From positions 1,320,472-1,384,471 of the forward strand of contig AP021858.1 of NCBI GenBank assembly GCA_017347465.1: DNA of 64,000 nt, in the 5' to 3' direction. This document shows positions 42,799 to 51,853 of the stretch, piece by piece. The number at the start of each line of letters is the position of its first letter. Positions within the stretch are counted from its first letter, which is position 1. Under the pieces are notes generated by a model that saw only the letters and a list, made by a program, of their open reading frames with translations, searched no databases and had not been told where the DNA came from. The translations under genes and the position numbers were made by a program. The DNA comes from Candidatus Nitrosymbiomonas proteolyticus. Lineage in GTDB: Bacteria; Armatimonadota; Fimbriimonadia; Fimbriimonadales; Fimbriimonadaceae.

Positions 42799-44241
42799 GT
42801 GGCGAAGCTGTTGGGAATCGATCTTGGAACGAGCGGGTGCAAGGCGGTCTTGATCGACCCGAGCGGCCGGGTGTTGGCGCAAGCGTCCGCGCCGTATCCG
42901 TTGCGAACTCCGCAGCCGGGCTGGACCGAACAGGACCCTGAGGACTGGTGGTCGGCGGTGCAACAGGTCTTGAGTCGCATCGGAGTCCGGAGCCCTGACG
43001 CGATCGGGCTTACGGGGCAGATGCACGGGGCGGTATGCCTCGACGGACGAGGGGACGTTATTCGCCCCGCGATCCTTTGGAACGACCAGCGCACCGTCGC
43101 GGAGTCGGCCGAGATCGACCGCGTGATCGGCACGTCGCGATTCCGTTCGATCACCTGCAATCCGCCGCTCACGGGGTTCCAAGCGCCGAAACTCCTCTGG
43201 ATTCGAAATCACGAACCCGAGAATTTCGCGCGAATTCGAAAGGTGTTGCTGCCCAAAGACTACGTCCGCTTCCGGCTTTCGAGCGAGTTTCTTTCGGAGG
43301 TCTCGGATGCGAGCGGAACTGCGCTGTTCGACGTGCCGAATCGAAGGTGGTCGAGGGAGGTGATTCGGGAACTCGGATTCCGGGAAGACTGGTTCCCTGA
43401 GGTCAGCGAGTCTGATGCAGCTTCTGCAGAAACGAAGGGAAGCGCATATTTTTCGGAGGGGATTCCCATTGTCGGCGGGGGCGGAGACCAAGCCGCAGGC
43501 GCCGTCGGCGCGGGGTGCGTGGCTGAGGGCCGGGTGAGCGCGAGCCTAGGCACGAGCGGCGTGGTGTTCGCCCCGACCTCTGCGCCTGTCTACGACGAAG
43601 CTGGAGCGACGCACACGTTTTGCCATGCGAACCGTGCTTGGCATCTGATGGGTGTGATGCTCAGTTGCGGGGGCGCGCTCCAGTGGTTTCGCGATGAGTT
43701 CCTCGCGGGCGGAACTTATGATGAACTGGCGGAGATGGCCTCGAGGGTCTCGGCGGGGGCGAAGGGCCTGACCTTCTTGCCCTACCTCGCCGGTGAGCGG
43801 ACTCCCCACAACGACCCTCACGCTCGCGCGGCGTTCGTGGGGGCGACCCTCTCTCATGGAAAGGCCGAGTTCGCCAGGGCCGTGTACGAAGGGATCAGCT
43901 TTGGTATTGCCGATGGGCTCGATCTCCTTCGCGGGCTTGGCGTCGCCCCCGATGAGATCCGAATCGTGGGAGGGGGGGCCAAGAGTGAGTTCTGGGTTCA
44001 GATGCTTTCTGATGTGCTCGGAGTCGCTTGCGTCAGGTTGGAAGCCGACGAAGGCCCAGCCTTTGGCGCGGCTCTGTTGGCGGGCGTGGGGTGTGGAGTC
44101 TGGAGCGACGTCGAAACCGCGTGCCGCGACACCGTGCGCGTCAAGGACCGGTTCGTACCTTCCCACGAAGGCGCGTATGACTCCGCGCTCGAACTCTTCC
44201 GATCGCGCTACTCGTGCGTCGTCCGGAAGCCCCGCCAGTAA
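42799..44241 (+). CDS. xylB: Xylulokinase (FGGY family)
   Basis: A 480-residue sugar kinase that phosphorylates D-xylulose. It has the N-terminal phosphate loop (GIDLGTSGCKAVLID), the substrate-binding LTGQMHGAVCLD and ILWNDQRT motifs typical of XylB, the FGGY signature region (LGTSGVVFAP) and the C-terminal adenosine loop (RIVGGGAKSEFWVQM). Start GTG 42799 fits a leaderless arrangement. No xylose isomerase or transporter is nearby. Confidence 0.93.
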   Translation: MAKLLGIDLGTSGCKAVLIDPSGRVLAQASAPYPLRTPQPGWTEQDPEDWWSAVQQVLSRIGVRSPDAIGLTGQMHGAVCLDGRGDVIRPAILWNDQRTVAESAEIDRVIGTSRFRSITCNPPLTGFQAPKLLWIRNHEPENFARIRKVLLPKDYVRFRLSSEFLSEVSDASGTALFDVPNRRWSREVIRELGFREDWFPEVSESDAASAETKGSAYFSEGIPIVGGGGDQAAGAVGAGCVAEGRVSASLGTSGVVFAPTSAPVYDEAGATHTFCHANRAWHLMGVMLSCGGALQWFRDEFLAGGTYDELAEMASRVSAGAKGLTFLPYLAGERTPHNDPHARAAFVGATLSHGKAEFARAVYEGISFGIADGLDLLRGLGVAPDEIRIVGGGAKSEFWVQMLSDVLGVACVRLEADEGPAFGAALLAGVGCGVWSDVETACRDTVRVKDRFVPSHEGAYDSALELFRSRYSCVVRKPRQ

Positions 44242-44282
44242 GGCTCAAACCCCCTTTCCCTATCCTTCAGCGAGTTTTCAGA

Positions 44283-44288
44283 TATAAT
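44283..44288 (+). promoter_or_regulatory. rpsA promoter -10 element
   Basis: A perfect TATAAT lies 43 nt before the ATG at 44332. A matching -35 is not clear. The leader has no strong ribosome-binding site, as is common for S1 mRNAs. Confidence 0.55.
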
Positions 44289-44331
44289 AGGCGCACCTTA
44301 AGGGATTCTGTCTCGCGAGTGACCATTTAGT

Positions 44332-46056
44332 ATGCCAATTGACCAAGACCTGACGCCGCACGGGGAACCAGAGATGACCCCGTCTCCCGAGGCAACGGGA
44401 GAGGCGCCCGATACGTCCGCCGACATCGATGTCGATGTCCCCTCTACCTTGCCAGAAGCCGAGGAATCCACGGCTTCGACTGAACTCGACGCTGCCCCGG
44501 AAGTGGAAACGCCTCCTGTGCCGGAAGCTGACGAGCCGGGCGAGCCCGCTTCTCAGCCGGGGCCGGTAGAAGAGTCGATCGCCGCCTCGGAGTCCGAACC
44601 GGAACCGACGCCTGAACCGGAGCCTTCGCACGAGCCGGCGCAGCAACCCATAGCGGCGGCAGCCCCAGCCAACGACGAGGACCTTTTTGAGCAGGCGATG
44701 ATCGCCATGGAATCGGAAGATTCGGTCGGCGACATCGACGCGGCTTACAAGCGGCTTTCGCGCGGCGACCGGATCGAGGCAACGGTCATCCAAGTGGACC
44801 GCGACCGTGTGTTCGTCGATCTCGGCACCAAAGCCGAGGGCATCGTCCCGCTGGGCGAGCTGTCGGAAGATCCGGTGGAAGACGCGACCCACCACTTCAA
44901 GATCGGGGACAAGATCAACGTCGTCGTGATCCGCCCGGAGGGGAACGAGGGCAACCCGATCGTCTCCAAGAAGCGTGCGGACTTCGAAAAGACTTGGGTC
45001 CGCATCGAAGAAGCGCATCGTAACGGCACGATTCTCCACGCCCCTGTGTTGGAGCGCGTGAAGGGCGGATTGGTCGTGGACATCGGGGTGCGCGGGTTCA
45101 TCCCGGCAACGCACGTCGGGACGGGCAAGCTTCGCAATATCGATCGGTTCGTGGGCGAAGTGATCGACTGCCGAGTCATCGAGATCGATCGTGATCGGAA
45201 GAAGGTCGTGCTCTCCAACCGTGAGGCCGCGGAAGAAGTGCGGAAAGAAGCGAAGGAGAGGCTGTTCCGCGAGGCTAAACCTGGGGACGTCCTCGACGGT
45301 ACGGTTCGGCGCCTTACGGATTACGGCGCGTTCGTCGACTTAGGCGGCGTGGACGGTTTGCTGCACATCAGCGAGATGAGCTGGATGCGAATTCAGCATC
45401 CGCGAGAGATGTTTAAGGAAGGCCAGGACATCCAGGTGATGATCCTTCGGCTCGACCCCGATCACGGGAAGATCAGCCTTGGGCATCGGCAGGTCTTGCC
45501 CGACCCTTGGAACCTGATTCGGGAGACGTATCGCCAGGGTCAGAAGCTGACCGTCGTCGTCAGCCGATTGGTGCAAAACGGCGCGTTCGTCAAGCTGCCC
45601 GAGGGCGCGGAGGCGTTCCTGCCTCTCAGCGAGATGTCGGTTCGCAGGCTACGAAAACCGTCCGAAGCCGTCGAGGAAGGCCAGGAGGTCGAGGTTCAGA
45701 TCATCGACCTGAAGCCCGACGAGCGGCGCATGGTCCTCAGCATGAGGGCTCTGGGATCGAGCACGATGCCGCAGGTGACGTTCGACGAACCGGACCGCGA
45801 GATGCGCCGAGTTCCGAGCGGCGGGAAGAAGCGCAAGAAAGGGCGCAAAGGCCGCGACGAAGAGGATGTGGAGGAGTTCATCGCTGGGCCGACCCGACGG
45901 GGCTTCTCAGGGTCGAGCGGCGTCACGATCGGCGAGCGTCTGGGGATGTTGAAGGGTTTCGCCTCGCGGGACGAAGACATTGAAGACGAGGTCGCCGAGA
46001 TCGACATCGAAGAGCCTGAGGAGCCGGCCGAAGCTCCCGCAAGCGACAACGAGTAA
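44332..46056 (+). CDS. rpsA: Ribosomal protein S1 with long acidic N-terminal extension
   Basis: S1 binds mRNA on the 30S subunit and helps unfold structured leaders. The 574-residue protein has four S1/OB repeats: about 145-213 (VFVDLGTKAEGIVPLGEL), 230-297 (VDIGVRGFIPATHV), 315-384 (GAFVDLGGVDGLLHISEM) and 402-470 (GAFVKLPEGAEAFLPLSEM). Ahead of them is an unusual 130-residue Glu/Pro/Ala-rich tail, and behind them a mixed-charge tail (KKRKKGRKGRDEED). The repeat count is typical of non-proteobacterial S1. Four domains plus an acidic extension may change mRNA selection, relevant because many genes here look leaderless (inference). Confidence 0.93.
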   Translation: MPIDQDLTPHGEPEMTPSPEATGEAPDTSADIDVDVPSTLPEAEESTASTELDAAPEVETPPVPEADEPGEPASQPGPVEESIAASESEPEPTPEPEPSHEPAQQPIAAAAPANDEDLFEQAMIAMESEDSVGDIDAAYKRLSRGDRIEATVIQVDRDRVFVDLGTKAEGIVPLGELSEDPVEDATHHFKIGDKINVVVIRPEGNEGNPIVSKKRADFEKTWVRIEEAHRNGTILHAPVLERVKGGLVVDIGVRGFIPATHVGTGKLRNIDRFVGEVIDCRVIEIDRDRKKVVLSNREAAEEVRKEAKERLFREAKPGDVLDGTVRRLTDYGAFVDLGGVDGLLHISEMSWMRIQHPREMFKEGQDIQVMILRLDPDHGKISLGHRQVLPDPWNLIRETYRQGQKLTVVVSRLVQNGAFVKLPEGAEAFLPLSEMSVRRLRKPSEAVEEGQEVEVQIIDLKPDERRMVLSMRALGSSTMPQVTFDEPDREMRRVPSGGKKRKKGRKGRDEEDVEEFIAGPTRRGFSGSSGVTIGERLGMLKGFASRDEDIEDEVAEIDIEEPEEPAEAPASDNE

Positions 46057-46143
46057 AAGCCGTCTGAAGGCTGGAATCGTCGCCGGGAAGGCCGAAGTCG
46101 ATGGCAGCGCGCGAGAATTGCGCTTGGCTACAGGTGGGTCTTG

Positions 46144-46704
46144 ATGGCGAGCGGAGAACTCCCCAGAATCGCAATCACCGGGGGCATCGCCGAAGGCAAG
46201 ACCACCGTCCTGGGCTATCTCCGCGAAATGGGAATCCCGACGGCTTCAGCCGACGACGTCGCGGCAGAAGTTTTCGCCGACAAAGCGACGCAAGCCAGAA
46301 TCGCAGAAATTGCGGAACTTTCCATGCCCCTCGACCGGGCCCGGCTCAGGGCGCGGATCGCTGCGGACCCTTTCGCGCGGCGAAACCTGAACCGCCTGCT
46401 GCATCCCCTGATTCTCGATCGTTTGAGGAAAGAATCCGCTCATTTTTTTGAAGTGCCGCTCCTCGTCGAAACTTGTTTGCAGCGTGAGTTCGACGAGATT
46501 TGGGTTGTGACGTGCGGACGAGCCGAACAGCGGCGGAGGCTGGCCGAGCGGCTGGGAAGCGAACTCGAAGTGGACGCGGCGTTGTCGACACAGTTGCCCA
46601 CCGAGGTAAAACTGTGCTTCGCAGACGTTGTTTTGCGAACCAATCAAGCGGAGCCCACCGTCAAGGCAAATGTAGCCGAGCACATCCATCGGATTTTTAG
46701 GTAG
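46144..46704 (+). CDS. coaE: Dephospho-CoA kinase
   Basis: CoaE adds the 3' phosphate in the last step of coenzyme A synthesis. The 186-residue P-loop kinase has the Walker A ITGGIAEGKT (11-20), ASADDVAAEVF (the substrate Asp region), HPLILDRLR and VPLLVETCLQ motifs, then a VVTCGRAEQRRRLAER segment. ATG 46144 follows a TTG in the same frame; AGGTG lies about 7 nt upstream. It is a single gene between rpsA and the surface-protein cluster. Confidence 0.92.
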   Translation: MASGELPRIAITGGIAEGKTTVLGYLREMGIPTASADDVAAEVFADKATQARIAEIAELSMPLDRARLRARIAADPFARRNLNRLLHPLILDRLRKESAHFFEVPLLVETCLQREFDEIWVVTCGRAEQRRRLAERLGSELEVDAALSTQLPTEVKLCFADVVLRTNQAEPTVKANVAEHIHRIFR

Positions 46705-46706
46705 CG

Positions 46707-46735
46707 TTGCAGGTAGCTGAGCAACGTGCTATACT
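46707..46735 (+). promoter_or_regulatory. Strong sigma-70-type promoter of the surface-protein cluster
   Basis: TTGCAG (46707-46712) and TATACT (46730-46735) are separated by exactly 17 bp. It is the best-matched promoter in the window. The predicted start is near 46742, about 10 nt before a small ORF. Confidence 0.75.
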
Positions 46736-46751
46736 GCTCCCGGCTCAATGG

Positions 46752-46970
46752 ATGGATGCGGCCAAGGGGTACATGTTGCTTGAACGCAAGCGAATAGTGA
46801 GGGAACACGGAGGCCGTATCGGTTTTGCGCTCCAAAGCGGGGTAGCTATCGTCTGTTACATCGGGCGGAGCTTCCCACGCGGACAGAGCTGGGGCCAGAC
46901 GGCCGCGCAGGTTTGTCGCCGGTGGGGCCAAACAAACATGTACAGGACTGACAAGGAGGACTCGTCATAG
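46752..46970 (+). CDS. Possible 72-residue leader ORF overlapping the CsgG-like gene start
   Basis: An ORF that begins about 16 nt after the -10 box and fills the whole leader to the next gene. Its TAG at 46968-46970 shares one base with the GTG start of the CsgG-like gene (TAGTG). The peptide is basic with aromatic and Cys residues (VAIVCYIGRSFPRG) and no recognised domain. An AAGGAGG site near its end serves the following gene. It may be a real small protein, a coupling leader peptide, or chance; the third-position G+C is moderately high but not decisive. Confidence 0.35.
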   Translation: MDAAKGYMLLERKRIVREHGGRIGFALQSGVAIVCYIGRSFPRGQSWGQTAAQVCRRWGQTNMYRTDKEDSS

Positions 46971-48826
46971 TGAGGCGGTTCATCAATTCGTTCTTCGGAA
47001 GAACGGTTGGCCAGGTGATGATTTTGAGCTTGGTCATGCCGTTCGTTACACTCGGCCTGGTCAATCGCGCGGAAGCGCAGATTCAGGGTGCGCCGACGTG
47101 GGCGGTTATCGAGTTCGTCGATAAGAGCCCTGAAGGTCGCGCCGGTATCGGCGCTTTGGCTGCGGAGGCGGTTCAAAGCGAGCTCGCGAAGCTCCAGCGG
47201 TACGACATGTTGCCGCAGGAGACCGTGAGTCGCACGATCTCGTCTTTGGGTCTGCAGAATCCGCCGACCGACCAGGTTAGCTTGCTTCGTCTTGCGGGCG
47301 AACTGCGAGCTACGACCCTGGTCACCGGTGAGGTGGTCAACTGGCGCGTCGAGAGCGTGGGCGGCGGAAAGCGCGCCGACGTGATCCTTCGCGTGGTCGT
47401 CATGGACGTGGCGTCTGGCTTGCCGGTCAATGGCGCAGCGCTATCGGCCTCTTCGAGCGTACGCACGGGCGACATCGAAGATGCGACCGTCGTTCAGGAA
47501 GCGCTCGTCACCGGGGCCGCCAAAGCGGTTTCGATCATCAACTCGCAGACACTTCCCGTCGCCACAGTGCTCAACACCCGTGAGAACACGGCCCTGATCA
47601 ATCAGGGTTCGCGAACCGGGTTCCGAGACGGCATGGAGGTGATCGTGATTCGTGGCCGCGATCAGGTTGCGACCGCTAAGGTGAGCGATCTCGAGCCCGA
47701 CAGCGCCATCGTCACCATCACTCGCCCGATTCGAGGCATTCAGCCGGGCGACCGGGTGCGCGCGGTATTCGCCGTGCCGGTAGCGTCGCCTAAGTTCGGC
47801 GCCGAAGGTGGCATCGAAGTCATGCGGCCGCGAGAGCGGGGACGTTCGCCCGGAAGCGGTTTCGGAACCCTTCTGATCGTCCTCGGCTTGGCGGCTCTGC
47901 TACTTACAGGAGGGAACTCAACCGGCTTCTCGCCCGCTGAGAGCGTGAGCGCGGAAGCGCTGATGTACCCGGACAGTTCGGGCCGCTCGGCCGTGAAGAT
48001 TTCCTGGAAGCGAGACATCTTCGCACGGGGCAACTCGCAGACGATGCAGTGGCAAGTGTTCCGGGATGACGTGCTGGGCACTCCAGTTCAGGTTGCCGAC
48101 GGGATCGCAGGTAGCACCATCGACGACGACGCAGTGACTCGGGACATCAGTTGGGGCAACTTCGAGGGCGTGATCGGTGGGAACACCTGTAACGTCACGG
48201 AGATGCCGCTCGAAGACGCAACCGTAGCGGGCGTCATTGCCGGCCGGGCGTATTCCTACGCCGTAGCCCTAGTCTATAAGCTGTCCTCGATCGATCTGCC
48301 GGATGGCGGCGGTACGGGCGGCGGCACGGGCGGAGGGACCGGCGGTGGCGGTGGTGGCGGTGGAACCGCCTCCGACTGCTATTTCGTGTCGAAACAGGTC
48401 GCCGCGAAGGGCGTCGCAACGCCCCTTCCCAGACCGAGTCTCGTGAACCCGGGTTCCAACGCAGTCATCGCTGGAGACACAATCTTCACGTTCGGCTCGG
48501 TGGTGAACGCGTCGTTCCCGATGAACATTGAGTACGCGCTGCAAGTGAGCCCTGATCCTAACTTCCCCAAGGCCAAGTCGAAGGTGTATGCCCGCGTAAC
48601 CCGGGGAGACCTCGGAACGCTGAGCAGCGGGACGGTGACCAACCTGTTGAGCCGGCTATCTTCCGACTTCGGCGCCGGAGTGACCGAGTTCTATTGGAGA
48701 ATCGGCGCTCGCAACGTGGCCGACAAGCCGGGGCCTGTGCCGGATCAGAGCGGCGAAAGATACGTGTTCAGCCCGTCTCGGCGGTTCACGATCCCCGCGC
48801 CTCCCCCTCCTCCTCCCAGTCTGTAG
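46970..48826 (+). CDS. Secreted protein with CsgG/FlgT-like N-terminal region and Ig-like C-terminal domains
   Basis: A 618-residue envelope protein. A signal peptide (1-36, ending RAEAQ) is followed by a CsgG-like nucleotide-fold region (about 40-195, PTWAVIEFVDKSPEGRAGIG). A FlgT-C-like barrel comes next (about 196-268, INQGSRTGFRDGMEVIVI). There is an internal membrane helix (about 298-315). After it come fibronectin-like domains separated by a poly-Gly/Thr linker (about 444-463) and a Pro-rich end. CsgG-type modules build outer-membrane export complexes; here the fold is fused to a membrane helix and Ig domains. GTG 46970 follows AAGGAGG by 10 nt. It is first in a four-gene surface cluster. 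Confidence 0.72.
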   Translation: MRRFINSFFGRTVGQVMILSLVMPFVTLGLVNRAEAQIQGAPTWAVIEFVDKSPEGRAGIGALAAEAVQSELAKLQRYDMLPQETVSRTISSLGLQNPPTDQVSLLRLAGELRATTLVTGEVVNWRVESVGGGKRADVILRVVVMDVASGLPVNGAALSASSSVRTGDIEDATVVQEALVTGAAKAVSIINSQTLPVATVLNTRENTALINQGSRTGFRDGMEVIVIRGRDQVATAKVSDLEPDSAIVTITRPIRGIQPGDRVRAVFAVPVASPKFGAEGGIEVMRPRERGRSPGSGFGTLLIVLGLAALLLTGGNSTGFSPAESVSAEALMYPDSSGRSAVKISWKRDIFARGNSQTMQWQVFRDDVLGTPVQVADGIAGSTIDDDAVTRDISWGNFEGVIGGNTCNVTEMPLEDATVAGVIAGRAYSYAVALVYKLSSIDLPDGGGTGGGTGGGTGGGGGGGGTASDCYFVSKQVAAKGVATPLPRPSLVNPGSNAVIAGDTIFTFGSVVNASFPMNIEYALQVSPDPNFPKAKSKVYARVTRGDLGTLSSGTVTNLLSRLSSDFGAGVTEFYWRIGARNVADKPGPVPDQSGERYVFSPSRRFTIPAPPPPPPSL

Positions 48827-48866
48827 AAACAACTCGTGCCTTCAGACAGTCAGTCCTATGAAAAGC

Positions 48867-48894
48867 GGCCCCTGCAGTCCCAAATGCAGGGGCC
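48867..48894 (+). repeat. Perfect 10-bp intercistronic stem-loop
   Basis: GGCCCCTGCA pairs with TGCAGGGGCC around an 8-nt loop, between the CsgG-like gene and the next. No U-run follows on the plus strand, so it looks like an mRNA-stabilising or partial-termination hairpin rather than a full terminator. On the minus strand CTTTT follows. Confidence 0.6.
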
Positions 48895-48928
48895 CCCAAA
48901 CCGAAAACAGAGACTCAAGGTAGCAACG

Positions 48929-51754
48929 ATGAGAGCAGCAATCGCAAGAGTACTCGGAGTCGCAGCGGTAGGCGCCGTGGCTTCTGCCCTTTCCTTCGCG
49001 CAGGGCGACTGGGGCTTCCAGTGCGTGGACCCCGAAAACGAAACTCCAAGAACGACGGACCACGCCGCGACCGGAGTGGGAAACGATCTTATGATCAGCG
49101 CGATGGGCGTCAGCGGATCCGTCACGTACGGCGGCCAGAACGGGCCCTGCTATGCGCCGAACGCGGTGACCAACAACCTCGCGGGACGCTTCGGGTTCCA
49201 GGTCGGCTTCCTGGGTTCGGTGCAAGACCAGAACCCCGCCGACCCGCAGAACTCCGGCTTCCGCGACGACCTCATGGCGCTGACCGTAGGTATGCCCACC
49301 GACCCCTCGGGCTCCTATTGCTATGCCACCACGACCAAGAACGAAACGCGCACGCTTTGGGGTAGCGCTGGGTTTTCCCTTCTCTTTACGGGCGCCTCGA
49401 ACCGCTACTACTACGCGGAGTCAACGCTCGACAACGTATTCGTCCAGCTCAAGATCGACGTCGTCGCTGACGCCACGCGGATGCAGTGGAGGCTCACGAA
49501 CCTCGATACAGAGACCGCCAACCTTGGCCTCTGGTTTGGCGCCAGCATGGGGATGCTTACGGTCGCCGACTTTATCACGGACCTCAACGGGGCCAACCAG
49601 TCCCACAGCAACCTAGGGACCCTCACGCGAGGCTTTACAAGCAAACCCGGCTATGTGTATCTCCCGGTAGGAAGGCCGCCGCGGACCGACCAGCGCTACA
49701 CTCGCGCACTCGATCCGGCCAACTTCCCGACGATGATCGACTTCGTGTTCGGGCAGACCGCAAACTACGGGTTGAGGATCGAGACCGGCGCCTCGCCTTC
49801 GACGACCGATCCGATTTCAGGGCAGAGCGACGCCACCGAAGCATCCGAATTCGTTCTCGGGAAGCAGACTTTCCTCATGGGCGGTCCCGGTGGCGACCCT
49901 ACGTTTAGCGACGTCACCTTGCCAGACACGACCTTCCTCCAAAGTGCCGGCTTCATTCAGAAGTACGCGGAGTTGCCCGTGCCGGCCAATGGCTCGCGAA
50001 CGATCGTTCAGTACGTGCGTTCGACCTGGGGCGAGGCGAATTATGCGCTTCCGTACGCTGCCGTAGTCGATGCTCCAAGGCTCGTGGCCAACGACCCCAA
50101 CGATCCCGCAGAGTTGCGGCCGAACCCGATGACGATTCGGGTCTATGTGGACAACGTGGGCGGCTATGCCTTGGTCAACCAAGAGATTCCGCTCAACGAC
50201 GTGAAGATTACGCTGACGCTGCCCCCAGGGCTTTCGATGGCCCCGGGCGACACAGCTCAGAAGACGATTACTGTCGTTCAGCCTTATGCGATCGAGTTCG
50301 TCGACTTCTCGGTAGTGTCCGACGGGATCATCAATGGCAGCTTGCCGTACTCGGTGAAGATCGAGCCGATCCCTGGCCCCACGAAGGTGATCAGCGGCAA
50401 TATCCAGGTGGCGACGGCGCCTCGACTGGACGTTCTCGCCGATGCGAACCTAGTGACGTTCCCTTGGCAGTTCCAGGACACCTCGCTGGAGAACATTTTG
50501 GGCCTGAACAACCCGACCGACTTCCAGGCGTATCGTTGGGACCCGCAACTGAGCGGCTACATTCCTGCGACCAATGCCGAGCGCGGAAAGAGCCTTTGGC
50601 TCGTGAGCAACAGCAATCAAGGCTCGGTGGTCCTCGGCGGCTCCCCGCAGATTCCTGGCGACATCGCCACGGGAGCTCCTCTGATCCAATTGCACTCGGG
50701 ATGGAACCTGATCGGTAACCCGTATCCCTATGCGGTTCCGCTCGGCCAACTCGTCGGGGTCTCGGCCGCCAATCCGCAGTTCTCTTACACATTCGCTGAA
50801 CTTGTCGCGCAGGGCGTACTGAGCGGCGCAGTCGTGTTCTGGGACAACAACACGCAGGATTACACGTTCGTGCAAGGCTCTGACGCGGTCCTCCAAGCCA
50901 ATCGAGGCTACTGGATGTTCGTCAACACCTTGCAGGACGTGACGATCTCGTATCCCAGCGTCTATGCCCTGGGACTTCCCGGTTCGTTCCGAGGCGGAGA
51001 GTCTTGGAGCCAGTCGGACAAGCAGTGGCGGTTGCAGCTTTCGGTTCGGTCAGAGAGCTCGCTCGACGCGCAGAACTTCGTGGGCGTCGCGCGAACCGAG
51101 GCCGAAGCCCGGCTGAACCGGATCTACGAGCCGCCGACCTCACCCGTTCATGACGTGAACCTCGCGGTGGAAGAGATCATCGACGGTTCGCCGGCGCGAT
51201 TGGCGCAGACTCTCACGACCGGCCAGGCTCGAAAGACGTGGAAGCTCATGGCGACGGCGCAAACCGCGGGCCAGTTCACTCTCACGTGGCCTAACCTCAC
51301 GACCGTGCCGAAGAACGTTCGGTTCCGGATCACGGACGTCGCCACGGGCGAGACCCGCGACCTTCGCCAGACTTCGGGCTACACGTTTGTGATGAACGAC
51401 GCCGGCACCCGCGAGTTTCGACTCGAAATGAGCCCCGGCGCAGCGTCGCGAGCCGTGATTGGCAACGTCGTCGTGAATCGGGATGGCCGTGATGCGATCT
51501 CGCCTTTCGTCATCAACTACTCGCTATCGAGCGAAGCGACGACGACGGTCCGAATCCTCTCAGGCAGCGGACGCGAGGTGTTCACCGTCTCGCGGGGCCG
51601 AGCGGATTCCGCGGGCGAGAACTCCGTGACGTGGATGCTGCGGGACAACGCGAATCGGCTGGTGGCTCCAGGGTCCTACCGGGTGGAGATCCTTGCCGAG
51701 ACCGATGGCGGCGACCGCGTGAGAAAGGTCATTCCTATCAACGTGGTGCGCTAG
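48929..51754 (+). CDS. Large secreted protein with C-terminal FlgD-Ig-like domain
   Basis: A 941-residue exported protein. Signal peptide 1-27 (ends LSFAQ). Residues 30-380 are beta-rich, with an aromatic TLDNVFVQLKIDVVADATRM segment. Ig-like regions lie near 400-520. A SLWLVSNSNQG/WNLIGNPYP region near 560-630 resembles modules seen in large secreted proteins. The last 85 residues match a FlgD-Ig-like fold (INYSLSSEATTTVRILSGSG, then DNANRLVAPGSYRVEI). Such C-terminal domains often mark surface delivery. ATG 48929 has AAGG 8 nt upstream. It has no catalytic motif I recognise. It sits second in the surface cluster and may be a structural or adhesive surface protein. Confidence 0.72.
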   Translation: MRAAIARVLGVAAVGAVASALSFAQGDWGFQCVDPENETPRTTDHAATGVGNDLMISAMGVSGSVTYGGQNGPCYAPNAVTNNLAGRFGFQVGFLGSVQDQNPADPQNSGFRDDLMALTVGMPTDPSGSYCYATTTKNETRTLWGSAGFSLLFTGASNRYYYAESTLDNVFVQLKIDVVADATRMQWRLTNLDTETANLGLWFGASMGMLTVADFITDLNGANQSHSNLGTLTRGFTSKPGYVYLPVGRPPRTDQRYTRALDPANFPTMIDFVFGQTANYGLRIETGASPSTTDPISGQSDATEASEFVLGKQTFLMGGPGGDPTFSDVTLPDTTFLQSAGFIQKYAELPVPANGSRTIVQYVRSTWGEANYALPYAAVVDAPRLVANDPNDPAELRPNPMTIRVYVDNVGGYALVNQEIPLNDVKITLTLPPGLSMAPGDTAQKTITVVQPYAIEFVDFSVVSDGIINGSLPYSVKIEPIPGPTKVISGNIQVATAPRLDVLADANLVTFPWQFQDTSLENILGLNNPTDFQAYRWDPQLSGYIPATNAERGKSLWLVSNSNQGSVVLGGSPQIPGDIATGAPLIQLHSGWNLIGNPYPYAVPLGQLVGVSAANPQFSYTFAELVAQGVLSGAVVFWDNNTQDYTFVQGSDAVLQANRGYWMFVNTLQDVTISYPSVYALGLPGSFRGGESWSQSDKQWRLQLSVRSESSLDAQNFVGVARTEAEARLNRIYEPPTSPVHDVNLAVEEIIDGSPARLAQTLTTGQARKTWKLMATAQTAGQFTLTWPNLTTVPKNVRFRITDVATGETRDLRQTSGYTFVMNDAGTREFRLEMSPGAASRAVIGNVVVNRDGRDAISPFVINYSLSSEATTTVRILSGSGREVFTVSRGRADSAGENSVTWMLRDNANRLVAPGSYRVEILAETDGGDRVRKVIPINVVR

Positions 51755-51837
51755 GCCGAGAGGCCGTAAGACCAAGAAATGGGGTCAGCCTTGCGCTGGC
51801 CCTTTTTCGTCCTTACCAAGAGAACGATGGTACTTGG

Positions 51838-51843
51838 TAGACT
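51838..51843 (+). promoter_or_regulatory. -10 element of the invasin-Ig/LptD-like gene (leaderless type)
   Basis: TAGACT ends 10 nt before ATG 51854, suggesting an internal promoter in the surface cluster. Confidence 0.4.
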
Positions 51844-51853
51844 CGTCGAAACA

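Noticed and set aside
46742-46969. Riboswitch in the long leader of the CsgG-like gene
   Set aside because: No known riboswitch core or terminator hairpin could be recognised; the small ORF is the simpler explanation.
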